From an uncultured Clostridia bacterium (GTDB lineage: Bacteria; Bacillota; Clostridia; TANB77; CAG-508), in NCBI GenBank assembly GCA_947625075.1, contig CANQMY010000031.1, positions 1-9,683 on the forward strand: a stretch of 9,683 bases of DNA. Reading direction: 5' to 3'. A model generated the notes under the pieces. The model ran no database searches and was not told where the DNA came from. It saw only the letters and a program-made list of their open reading frames with translations. Shown piece by piece: positions 1-6,448 of this stretch. How positions within the stretch are numbered: position 1 is the stretch's first letter; each line of letters starts with the position of its first letter. The translations under genes were made by a program, and so were the position numbers.

Positions 1-849
1 GGAATAAACCCAGATGAGTGTGTTGCAATAGGTGCAGCAATTCAAGGTGGAGTACTTTCTGGAGATGTTAAAGACTTAGTTTTATTAGATGTAACGCCTC
101 TATCACTTGGAATTGAAACATATGGTGGAGTTGCAACAAAATTAATTGAAAGAAATACAACAATACCAACTAAAAAATCACAAATATTCTCAACAGCAGC
201 TGACGGACAAACTTCTGTTGAAGTACATGTACTTCAAGGAGAAAGAGAAATGGCAGCAGATAACAAAACATTGGGAAGATTTCAATTAACAGGAATAGCA
301 CCAGCTCCTCGTGGAGTACCACAAATAGAAGTTACATTTGATATAGATGCAAATGGTATAGTTCATGTATCTGCAAAAGATATGGCAACAGGAAATAAAC
401 AACAAGTATCAATTACAGCAAGCACAAACTTAACAGATGAAGAAATTGATAAAGCTGTTAAAGATGCAGAAGCACATAGTGCTGAAGATAAAAAGAGAAA
501 AGAAGAAATAGAAGTTAGAAATAATGCAGAAAGCTTAGTTTATAATTGCCAAAAAACATTAGATGAGCTTGGAGATAAAATTAGTAATGAAGAAAAATCA
601 AAGGCAAAAGAAGAAATAGACAGAGTAAATAAAGCATTAGAAGGAAAGGATGTTGAAGAAATTAAAAAAGCTACAGAAAGCTTAACACAAGTATTTTATT
701 CAATATCAGAAAAATTATATAGTCAAACAGCTGGAGCAGGAGCAAATAATGCAGATGCTACTCAAACAGAAACAAATTCAGAAGGCGGTTCATCAGCTGA
801 ATCAAATAATGATGCAACTGAAACAACAAGTGAAGAAGAAAAAGAATAA
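1..849 (+). CDS. dnaK: Chaperone DnaK (Hsp70), C-terminal part, 5' end outside window
   Basis: This is the C-terminal 282 residues of the Hsp70 chaperone, which binds unfolded peptides under ATP control together with DnaJ and GrpE in the cytoplasm. The frame is open from base 1. It begins in the last part of the nucleotide-binding domain (GINPDECVAIGAAIQGG), followed by the conserved interdomain linker and start of the substrate-binding domain (VLLDVTPLSLGIETYGG). The beta-sandwich domain follows (APAPRGVPQIEVTFDIDANG), then the charged helical lid. The last 40 or so residues (about 718-846) are a low-complexity Ala/Asn/Thr/Ser/Glu tail ending SEEEKE. It lacks the DDVVDAEFEEV-like end found in many Gram-positive DnaK proteins. 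The stop is TAA at 847-849. A stem-loop and then dnaJ follow. The family call is certain; the N-terminus and upstream regulation are not visible. Confidence 0.98.
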   Translation, partial: GINPDECVAIGAAIQGGVLSGDVKDLVLLDVTPLSLGIETYGGVATKLIERNTTIPTKKSQIFSTAADGQTSVEVHVLQGEREMAADNKTLGRFQLTGIAPAPRGVPQIEVTFDIDANGIVHVSAKDMATGNKQQVSITASTNLTDEEIDKAVKDAEAHSAEDKKRKEEIEVRNNAESLVYNCQKTLDELGDKISNEEKSKAKEEIDRVNKALEGKDVEEIKKATESLTQVFYSISEKLYSQTAGAGANNADATQTETNSEGGSSAESNNDATETTSEEEKE

Positions 850-877
850 TTAAAGAAATAAAAATCTATATAAAAAT

Positions 878-903
878 GAGGTTGGAGAAAAAAATCCAAC
901 CTC
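878..903 (+). other. Perfect 9-bp stem-loop between dnaK and dnaJ
   Basis: GAGGTTGGA (878-886) and TCCAACCTC (895-903) are perfect inverted repeats around an 8-nt A-rich loop. On the + strand no T-tract follows (AAGATTTAATAATG), so it is a poor terminator in the dnaK-to-dnaJ direction. It is more likely an mRNA processing, stability or partial attenuation element that sets the dnaK:dnaJ ratio. The 9-N8-9 geometry recalls the CIRCE operator (9-N9-9), but the sequence does not match CIRCE. On the minus strand the stem is followed by ATTTTTATA, which looks more terminator-like, but no minus-strand gene ends here. Confidence 0.7.
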
Positions 904-932
904 AAGATTTAATAATGTCATAAAATTAAGTT

Positions 933-937
933 GGAGG
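933..937 (+). promoter_or_regulatory. Ribosome binding site that fixes the dnaJ start
   Basis: GGAGG at 933-937 lies 5 nt before ATG at 943. It therefore supports that ATG over the in-frame TTG at 931, which overlaps the ribosome binding site itself. The protein from 943 begins MAKDYYEVLG, the usual DnaJ N-terminus. Confidence 0.85.
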
Positions 938-942
938 AAAAG

Positions 943-2128
943 ATGGCAAAGGATTATTATGAAGTCTTAGGCGTAGATAAAAATGCGTCTGATGATGAAA
1001 TAAAAAAAGCATATAGGAGATTAGCAAAAAAATGGCATCCGGATGCGAATCCAGATAACAGAAAAGAAGCAGAAGAAAAGTTTAAAGAAGTAGGAGAAGC
1101 TTACTCTGTTTTATCAGATCCAGATAAGAAAAGAAATTATGATCAATTTGGTAGCGCTGATGGACCACAATTTGGCGGAGCTGGAGGAAGCGGATTTGGT
1201 GGATTTGGCGGATTCGGAAATGGTTTCGGTGGATTTGGTAATGGATCATATACATATACAACTAGCGGATTTGGATTTGATGATGTAGTTGATGACTTTG
1301 TTTCTTCAATATTTGGAGGAGGTTCTAGAAGAAAAACAAGAGCAACAAATACTCCTCAAAAAGGTCAAGATTTAAGATATGATGTTGATATAAGTTTTGA
1401 AGAATCATTTAAAGGTACAAAAAAAGAATTTTCAATAAACAAAAATGTAAAATGTGATGATTGTGATGGTACTGGGGCAAAACCACGGAACTAAAGTTGA
1501 AACTTGTCCAATATGTCATGGAACAGGTCAAGTAAAGAAAAATCAAACCATAGGTGGATTTGCATCATTCCAAACAGTAGGACCTTGTGAGAATTGTAGA
1601 GCTACAGGAAAAATAATAAAAGAACCATGCGAAACTTGTAAAGGAAAAGGAACTATAAGAAAAAATGTAAAGATAAAATTTGATATTCCAGCAGGAATTG
1701 TAGATGGTCAAACATTAATATTAACAGGAAAAGGAGAACCTGGAAAAAATGGTGGTCCTAATGGAGATATTTACGTTGATGTTAAGGTAAGAAAAAGTAG
1801 CATATTTACACGTAATGGTGATAATATAGAATTAACTATACCAATTACAATAACTCAAGCAACTTTAGGAGCAAAAATAAAAGTTCCAACAGTTGGTGGA
1901 GAAGATGTGGATTATGACATTCAAGAAGGAACGCAATCAGGAAGCAAATTTACTATAAGAGGAAAAGGATTTAAAAAATTAAATTCTAGTTATACTGGAG
2001 ATTTAATTTTTACAGTGCAAGTTCAAACTCCTAAAAGACTTTCTAAAGAGCAAAGAGAACTATTTGTTGCACTTGCTAGAACAATGAACGAACAACCGCC
2101 AATAAAGAAAAAAGGAATATTCGGATAA
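943..2128 (+). pseudogene. dnaJ: Chaperone DnaJ (Hsp40), reading frame broken by a one-base insertion
   Basis: DnaJ stimulates DnaK ATP hydrolysis and delivers substrates. The first fragment (943-1494) carries the J domain with HPD at residues 32-34, the Gly/Phe region, and the first zinc motif (C171, C174). It then ends early at TAA 1492-1494. Conserved sequence resumes one base later in the next frame at 1487: GTKVETC, then the other CxxC pairs (C188/C191, C215/C218, C229/C232) and the two beta-sandwich domains, ending at TAA 2126-2128. Removing one base, most simply C1486, restores the family motif GAKPGTK and gives a 394-residue protein, close to the usual 375-385. No other damage is seen. 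The third zinc motif reads CENCRATG, with Ala for the usual Gly. The lesion is either a recent mutation or a sequencing/assembly error. Programmed +1 frameshifting is unlikely because no slippery site is evident. The start is set by GGAGG at 933-937. Confidence 0.9.
1171..1246 (+). repeat. Short tandem Gly/Phe-coding repeats within dnaJ
   Basis: Degenerate GGATTTGG(C/T/A)-type units repeat in tandem and encode FGG, GFGGFG and FGNG runs. This is the normal Gly/Phe linker of DnaJ between the J domain and the zinc region. The third-position variation argues for a selected protein repeat rather than a recent DNA expansion. Confidence 0.75.
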
Positions 2129-2149
2129 TTGAATTAAATAAAATGAATG

Positions 2150-2196
2150 GAGTAAATTAAAGTAGATAAAAGTTTTACTTTAATTTGCTCTTTTTG
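2150..2196 (+). terminator. Rho-independent terminator after dnaJ
   Basis: The left arm 2150-2164 (GAGTAAATTAAAGTA) pairs with 2176-2190 (TACTTTAATTTGCTC) over 15 bp with a single G-T wobble. The loop is 11 nt, and TTTTTG follows directly at 2191-2196. It begins 22 bases after the dnaJ stop and separates the heat-shock operon from the polysaccharide operon. Confidence 0.92.
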
Positions 2197-2220
2197 TATC
2201 TATTTAATTGTAATTTTTAG

Positions 2221-2250
2221 TTGACTAAACAAGCTTTAAAGATATATAAT
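2221..2250 (+). promoter_or_regulatory. Sigma-A type promoter of the polysaccharide operon
   Basis: TTGACT (2221-2226, one mismatch to the TTGACA -35 consensus) is followed after an 18-nt spacer by a perfect TATAAT -10 box (2245-2250). The expected transcription start is near 2256-2258. The promoter lies between the dnaJ terminator and the LCP gene, with a leader of about 60 nt. This is the only convincing promoter seen for the downstream genes. Confidence 0.85.
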
Positions 2251-2258
2251 CTAAAAGA

Positions 2259-2280
2259 AACTATTTTTATTAAAATAGTT
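2259..2280 (+). other. Stem-loop at the predicted 5' end of the operon mRNA
   Basis: AACTATTTT (2259-2267) pairs perfectly with AAAATAGTT (2272-2280) around a 4-nt loop. The hairpin falls within a few bases of the predicted transcription start, so it would cap the 5' end of the mRNA. 5'-terminal hairpins are known to protect Gram-positive mRNAs from 5'-end-dependent decay. As DNA the inverted repeat could instead be an operator. It is A/T-rich and short, and no T-tract follows, so it is not a terminator. Confidence 0.5.
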
Positions 2281-2317
2281 ACATAAAACGACTGAAAAAA
2301 TAGGAAAGGAAATAAAA

Positions 2318-3379
2318 ATGTCAAAAAATAAAACTAAAAAAACAGGAATTCAAAAAGCTATAAAGATTATATTTATAATTTTAGTAATTATAGTTATAAT
2401 TGCGTTAGCAATTTTAGCAGGGGGATGGACATATATTAATTCATTACTAGGAGGAATGAATCAAGAACAAATAGACCAAAATCAAATAGGAATAGATGAG
2501 GAATCTTTAAAAAATTTAAAAAAATATAGAAATATAGCACTACTTGGAGTTGACACCAGAGAAGATAATTATGAGTCTTACAATAATAGGAGCGATTGTA
2601 TTATAATTGCAAGTATAAACGAAGAAACTAGCGAAGTTAGATTAATTTCAGTTTATAGAGATACATATTTACAAATTGTAGAAAATGGAAAAAAAGTATT
2701 AGATAAAGTTACACATGCTTATGCATTTGGAGGCCCTCAAAATACATTATTAGCATTAAACACAAATCTTGATTTAAATATAAAAGAATATGTTACAGTA
2801 AATTTTGATGCAGTAATGGAAGCAGTAGATGCAATAGGTGGAGTTACAATAAATGTAACAAAAGAAGAAATACAGTATATAAATAATTATATTGATGGAC
2901 TTAATGAATTACTAAATAAATCATCTAGACACATAACAAGTGCAGGAAATCAAAGATTAGATGGTATTCAAGCTGTTGCATATTCAAGAATAAGGTATAC
3001 CTCAGGAGGAGATTATAAAAGAACAGAAAGAATGAGAACTGTTTTAGAAGCAATGGTTACAAAAGCAAAAACTTTAAGTTTAAGTCAATTAAATAATTTG
3101 GTAAATTTAATAATTCCAAAAATAAGTACAAATTTATCATCAGGAGATATAATATCATTATTACCAACATTATTTAAAACAACTTTTACAGATAGTATGG
3201 GATGGCCATATGATACTAAAGGTATAACATTAGATAGATGGTATGGAGTACCAACAACATTAGAAAGTAATGTAATAAAACTTCATAAAGAAATATTTGG
3301 AAATGAGAACTATACATTACCAGAAGAAATAAAAACAATAAGTGACGAAATAGTAACAAAAACAGGATATAAAGAATAA
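2318..3379 (+). CDS. LytR-CpsA-Psr (LCP) family wall-polymer ligase
   Basis: LCP proteins transfer lipid-linked glycopolymers (teichoic acids, capsule) onto peptidoglycan or other wall acceptors at the outer membrane face. The 353-residue protein has a basic cytoplasmic N-terminus and one membrane helix (about residues 15-36). The extracellular LCP domain follows from about residue 72. Conserved charged sites of the family are visible: LLGVDTRE (D79, R81), NRSD (R91, D93), SVYRDT (R114, D115), and the YSRIRYTSGGDYKRTERMR block (R224, D232, R235, R238). These bind the pyrophosphate lipid and metal in characterised members. The C-terminal W...PTTLESNV..LH segment is also seen in clostridial LCP proteins. 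ATG 2318 has AGGAAAGGA 7 nt upstream. It is the first gene of the operon, 53 nt before the GT4 fusion, which points to capsule or exopolysaccharide attachment. The exact acceptor cannot be told. Confidence 0.93.
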   Translation: MSKNKTKKTGIQKAIKIIFIILVIIVIIALAILAGGWTYINSLLGGMNQEQIDQNQIGIDEESLKNLKKYRNIALLGVDTREDNYESYNNRSDCIIIASINEETSEVRLISVYRDTYLQIVENGKKVLDKVTHAYAFGGPQNTLLALNTNLDLNIKEYVTVNFDAVMEAVDAIGGVTINVTKEEIQYINNYIDGLNELLNKSSRHITSAGNQRLDGIQAVAYSRIRYTSGGDYKRTERMRTVLEAMVTKAKTLSLSQLNNLVNLIIPKISTNLSSGDIISLLPTLFKTTFTDSMGWPYDTKGITLDRWYGVPTTLESNVIKLHKEIFGNENYTLPEEIKTISDEIVTKTGYKE

Positions 3380-3432
3380 TAGTAAAATTTCATATTAATA
3401 TTATATGCAAAATTAGAAAGGATGAAATCAAA

Positions 3433-5010
3433 ATGACAGTGATATATTGTCTACTAGCCATTTTGCTGTTAATAGTAATATTAATAATTGCAAAAAGAAT
3501 TTATCATAAAAAGAAAAAAATAATATTGGATATAGGACCATCTCTTAAAGACAAAGGTGGAATGGTCACAGTGATGGAACAAATAGAAAATTCTAGAATA
3601 AAGGAACAGTATAATATTAAACATATTTCTACATACAAAAATAAGAGAAAAGTATTATACTTTATTCCAGCTATTTTCAAGATTTTTCTATATAAAATTA
3701 TTTATAGAATTGATTTAGGTCATATACATATAGCATCTTATGGTAGCTTTTATAGAAAATCAATCATAGTAAATATATTAAAATTACTTAATGTAAAGAT
3801 AATTATACATATGCACGGTGCTTGTTTTGATAAGTTTTATGAAAAATCAAGCAAAAAGGAATATATTACCAAAATATTAAATAAAGCTGAAAAAATAATT
3901 GTATTATCAGAAAGTTGGAAAGCATTTTTTTCTAAGATTGTTCCAGAAGAAAAAATTGTTGTACTTTATAATGCAGTAAGTTTACCAGAAATTAAAGAAA
4001 AAGAAAATAAAGATACATTAAATATTTTATTTTTAGGACGACTAGGAGAAAGAAAAGGTGTATATGACATATTAAAAGTAGCTAAAAAACTAGAAAATGA
4101 AAACATAAAAATAACACTTGCAGGAGACGGTGAAACAGAAAAAGTAAGAAACTTAGTAAAAGAAGAAAATATAGAGAAAATTGTAGAAGTAAAAGATTGG
4201 GTAAATAGCAAAGAAAAAGAAGATTTATTAAATAAAGCAGATATATATATTCTTCCATCTTATAATGAAGGAATGCCAATGTCTGTATTAGAAGCTATGA
4301 GTTATTCATTGCCAGTTATTACAACCAATATAGGAAGCATACCAGAAATTATTGAGAATAATGAAAATGGTATATTAATAGAACCTGGCAATATAGAAGA
4401 ACTAAAAGAAAATATTTTAAAACTAATCAATGATGAAAAACTAAGAAAAAAACTTGGAAATAATGCAAGAAAAAAAATAGAAGAAAAATTCAATATAGAA
4501 AAACAAATAAATAAAATAGAAGAACTTTATTTAAATATTAAATATAAGCAAATAAAAGTATGTTTAACATCATCTGCCGGAGGACATTTTATGCAGCTAA
4601 AACAGCTATTTAAGATGACTGATAAATATAATACATTTATTATAACAGAAAAAAATAAATCTTCTAAAGATGTAAAAAAATCATATAAAGTTAATTTTTT
4701 AATGCAACAAGAAAGAAAAAATATAGATTTTATATTTAAATTTTCTTTAAATATTATAAAAACTGTATTTATAATTTTAGTTAAAAATCCTGATATTGTA
4801 ATTAGTACAGGAGCAGGTGCAACAACATTTGTATGTTTAATGGTAAAACTGTTAGGTGGTAAAGTTTTATTTATAGAATCATTTGCAAAAATATCAAGTC
4901 CAACTTTAACAGGAAGAATAGTATATAAATTTGCAGATGAATTTTATGTTCAATGGGAAGAAATGAAGAAATTTTATCCTAAAGCACATTTTGAAGGTGG
5001 TATATATTAA
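3433..5010 (+). CDS. Membrane-anchored GT4 glycosyltransferase fused to an Alg14/PssD-like domain
   Basis: This 525-residue protein has three parts. Residues 3-20 form an N-terminal membrane helix followed by a basic stretch. Residues about 30-365 are a GT-B fold glycosyltransferase of family 4. It has the KGGMVTVM glycine loop, the FLGRLGERKG motif, and the donor-binding EX7E motif at E279 and E287 in NEGMPMSVLEAM. Residues 374-525 match the PssD/Cps14F/Alg14 family: TSSAGGHFMQL (380-385 SSAGGH), ISTGAGATT, SPTLTGRIVYKFAD, QWEEMKKFYPKA and a terminal GGIY. That segment is 152 residues, about the size of a stand-alone Cps14F-type protein. Such proteins are non-catalytic membrane partners of an Alg13/PssE-type transferase, which is the next gene here. 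The fused protein probably adds one sugar through GT4 and docks the enzyme adding the next. ATG 3433 has AAAGGA 10 nt upstream. The sugars cannot be predicted. No frame break or internal start is seen at the junction. Confidence 0.9.
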   Translation: MTVIYCLLAILLLIVILIIAKRIYHKKKKIILDIGPSLKDKGGMVTVMEQIENSRIKEQYNIKHISTYKNKRKVLYFIPAIFKIFLYKIIYRIDLGHIHIASYGSFYRKSIIVNILKLLNVKIIIHMHGACFDKFYEKSSKKEYITKILNKAEKIIVLSESWKAFFSKIVPEEKIVVLYNAVSLPEIKEKENKDTLNILFLGRLGERKGVYDILKVAKKLENENIKITLAGDGETEKVRNLVKEENIEKIVEVKDWVNSKEKEDLLNKADIYILPSYNEGMPMSVLEAMSYSLPVITTNIGSIPEIIENNENGILIEPGNIEELKENILKLINDEKLRKKLGNNARKKIEEKFNIEKQINKIEELYLNIKYKQIKVCLTSSAGGHFMQLKQLFKMTDKYNTFIITEKNKSSKDVKKSYKVNFLMQQERKNIDFIFKFSLNIIKTVFIILVKNPDIVISTGAGATTFVCLMVKLLGGKVLFIESFAKISSPTLTGRIVYKFADEFYVQWEEMKKFYPKAHFEGGIY

Positions 5011-5039
5011 AAAAATTATAATAGAAAAAGGATGTAGAA

Positions 5040-5525
5040 ATGATTTTTATAACATTAGGAACTCAAAAATTTCAATTCGATAGGATGTTAAAAGAATTAG
5101 ATAAGTTAATTGAAGAAGGTAAATTATCAAAAGATGATGTGATAATTCAGTGTGTATATAGTGAGTATACTCCTAAAAACTATACAACATTTGCTTTAAA
5201 ACCTCAAAGCGAGATAGATGAAATAATAGAAAAAGCGGATATAATTATAACACATAGTGGAACAGGAAGTATAATAGGGGCATTAAAGAAAGGAAAAAAA
5301 CTAATAATAGCTCCTAGACTAAAAAAATATGGTGAACATGTTGATAATCATCAAACAGAATTAGCAGAATTATTTAACTATAAATATAAGATACCAATAG
5401 TGCTAGATATGAAGGATTTATATGATACAATTACTAGTATGAAAGATTATGTTCCTATAAAATGGGAAGCGAATAATAAAAAATTAATAAGTAGCATAGA
5501 AAATCAAATTAATGAATTATTATAA
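5040..5525 (+). CDS. Alg13/PssE-like glycosyltransferase catalytic subunit
   Basis: This 161-residue protein matches the PssE/EpsF/Cps14G group, related to eukaryotic Alg13 and to the C-terminal half of GT28 (MurG-like) enzymes. It starts with the typical IFITLGTQKFQFDRML. The nucleotide-sugar site HSGTGS lies at residues 72-77 in IITHSGTGSIIGALKKGKK, followed by the APRLKKYGEHVDNHQTEL block (E99, H100, H104, Q105). Such subunits need an Alg14/PssD partner at the membrane; here that partner is the C-terminal domain of the preceding protein. Characterised pneumococcal relatives form a beta-1,4-galactose linkage, but the sugar here is unknown. The gene follows its partner by 29 nt, with AAAGGA 7 nt before ATG 5040, consistent with balanced expression. 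Its length is normal for the family. Confidence 0.92.
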   Translation: MIFITLGTQKFQFDRMLKELDKLIEEGKLSKDDVIIQCVYSEYTPKNYTTFALKPQSEIDEIIEKADIIITHSGTGSIIGALKKGKKLIIAPRLKKYGEHVDNHQTELAELFNYKYKIPIVLDMKDLYDTITSMKDYVPIKWEANNKKLISSIENQINELL

Positions 5526-5529
5526 GTGT

Positions 5530-5534
5530 AAGGA
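5530..5534 (+). promoter_or_regulatory. Ribosome binding site of the ATP-grasp gene with unusually long spacing
   Basis: The only Shine-Dalgarno-like sequence before ATG 5550 is AAGGA at 5530-5534. It leaves a 15-nt spacer that ends in a run of A (5543-5550), against 4-10 nt at the neighbouring genes. The next in-frame ATG (5586, residue 13) has no ribosome binding site. Start 5550 is therefore kept, with translation probably weak or helped by coupling from the gene upstream. Confidence 0.5.
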
Positions 5535-5549
5535 AATTTTGTAAAAAAA

Positions 5550-6431
5550 ATGAAAGAATATTTTAGAGAATTATTTAGAAACATAATGGGAATTATATCT
5601 AACTTCTCACCAGTGTTAACTAGTAAAATATATTATTTAGTAAAAATGCATAAAAAATTAAATTTAAAAAATCCAAAAACATTCAATGAAAAATTAATGT
5701 ATTTAAAATTAAACAAATATGCAGATAATAAGCTTGTTACAAAATGTGCTGATAAATATAAAGTAAGAGAATATGTGAAAGATTGTGGATGTGAAGAAAT
5801 TTTAAATGAATTAATAGACGTATATGATTCGGTTGATGAAATAAATTTTGATAAATTGCCAAATAAATTTGTATTAAAATGTAATCATGCATCTGGATAT
5901 AATATTATCTGTGAAAATAAAAATAAGTTAGATGTAGAAAAAACAAAAAGAAAACTTAGAAAATGGATGAAAAGTGATTACTGGAAATATGTTGCAGAAG
6001 TACAATATAAAGGAATAGAAAAGAAAATAATTTGTGAAAAATTTTTGGAATCTAAAGATAATAATGCAATAGAAGATTATAAAATATATTGTTTTAATGG
6101 CGTGCCAAAGTTTTGTATGGTATGTATTGAAAGAAATTTAGGAAAACCAAAAAAATATTTTTTAGATAAAGACTGGAATTTAATGCCAGAAATAAATAAC
6201 CTTTCTCAAGAAGAAATTAAAAATTTTAAATTGGATAAAAATGAAAGTTTAAATAAAATATATGAATATGCAGAAAAATTATCTAAACCATTTGAATTTG
6301 TGAGAGTTGATTTTTATAGTTATAATAATCAACCAATTTTTGGAGAAATGACATTTACTCCAGCAGGTTGTTTATCAAAACAATATACAGAAAAAGCAAG
6401 CATAAAACTTGGTGAAATGATAAAAATATAA
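5550..6431 (+). CDS. TupA-like ATP-grasp enzyme of surface-polysaccharide synthesis
   Basis: This 293-residue protein resembles the TupA-like ATP-grasp family, named after the teichuronopeptide gene tupA of alkaliphilic Bacillus. ATP-grasp enzymes form amide-type bonds through an acyl-phosphate. In capsule clusters this family is thought to attach amino acids or similar groups to sugar acids, but the substrate is not established. Visible family signatures in order are NPKTFNEKLMYLKL (41-54), ADKYKVREYV (67-76), FVLKCNHASGYN (107-118, probable ATP-binding lysine K110), EDYKIYCFNGVPKF (175-188), FVRVDFY (250-256) and GEMTFTPAGC (265-274). The last holds the probable metal-binding glutamate. The usual Gly after PAG appears as Cys. 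No signal peptide or clear membrane helix is present, so it should act in the cytoplasm. The gaps are 24 nt to the gene before and 17 nt to the GT2 gene. Such proteins are sometimes labelled glycosyltransferase in databases; the ATP-grasp call is preferred. Confidence 0.85.
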   Translation: MKEYFRELFRNIMGIISNFSPVLTSKIYYLVKMHKKLNLKNPKTFNEKLMYLKLNKYADNKLVTKCADKYKVREYVKDCGCEEILNELIDVYDSVDEINFDKLPNKFVLKCNHASGYNIICENKNKLDVEKTKRKLRKWMKSDYWKYVAEVQYKGIEKKIICEKFLESKDNNAIEDYKIYCFNGVPKFCMVCIERNLGKPKKYFLDKDWNLMPEINNLSQEEIKNFKLDKNESLNKIYEYAEKLSKPFEFVRVDFYSYNNQPIFGEMTFTPAGCLSKQYTEKASIKLGEMIKI

Positions 6432-6448
6432 GATTAAAAGAGGATTTA

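Noticed and set aside
931..942. TTG start at 931 for dnaJ
   Set aside because: It overlaps the GGAGG ribosome binding site, whereas ATG 943 is ideally spaced and gives the conserved MAKDYYEVLG start.
1480..1495. Programmed +1 frameshift in dnaJ
   Set aside because: No slippery codon, internal Shine-Dalgarno or downstream structure is evident, and DnaJ is not known to use recoding. A simple insertion explains the data.
1454..1500. The second dnaJ fragment as an independent gene starting at GTG 1454 or ATG 1457
   Set aside because: The first residues of that frame (MMIVMVLGQNH) are out-of-frame reading of the zinc motif, and no ribosome binding site precedes them. Homology begins only after 1487, as expected for a frameshift.
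3386..3415. Weak inverted repeat (AATTTCATAT / ATATG-CA-AAATT) between the LCP and GT4 genes
   Set aside because: The stem is A/T-only apart from one pair, has a bulge and no T-tract, and is expected by chance at this base composition. It is not called as a terminator or promoter.
3966..4493. Three open frames on the minus strand, overlapping within the GT4 gene
   Set aside because: Their translations are runs of Phe, Ser and Leu with no family motifs, no ribosome binding site and full overlap with a well-supported + strand gene. They reflect the A-rich coding strand.
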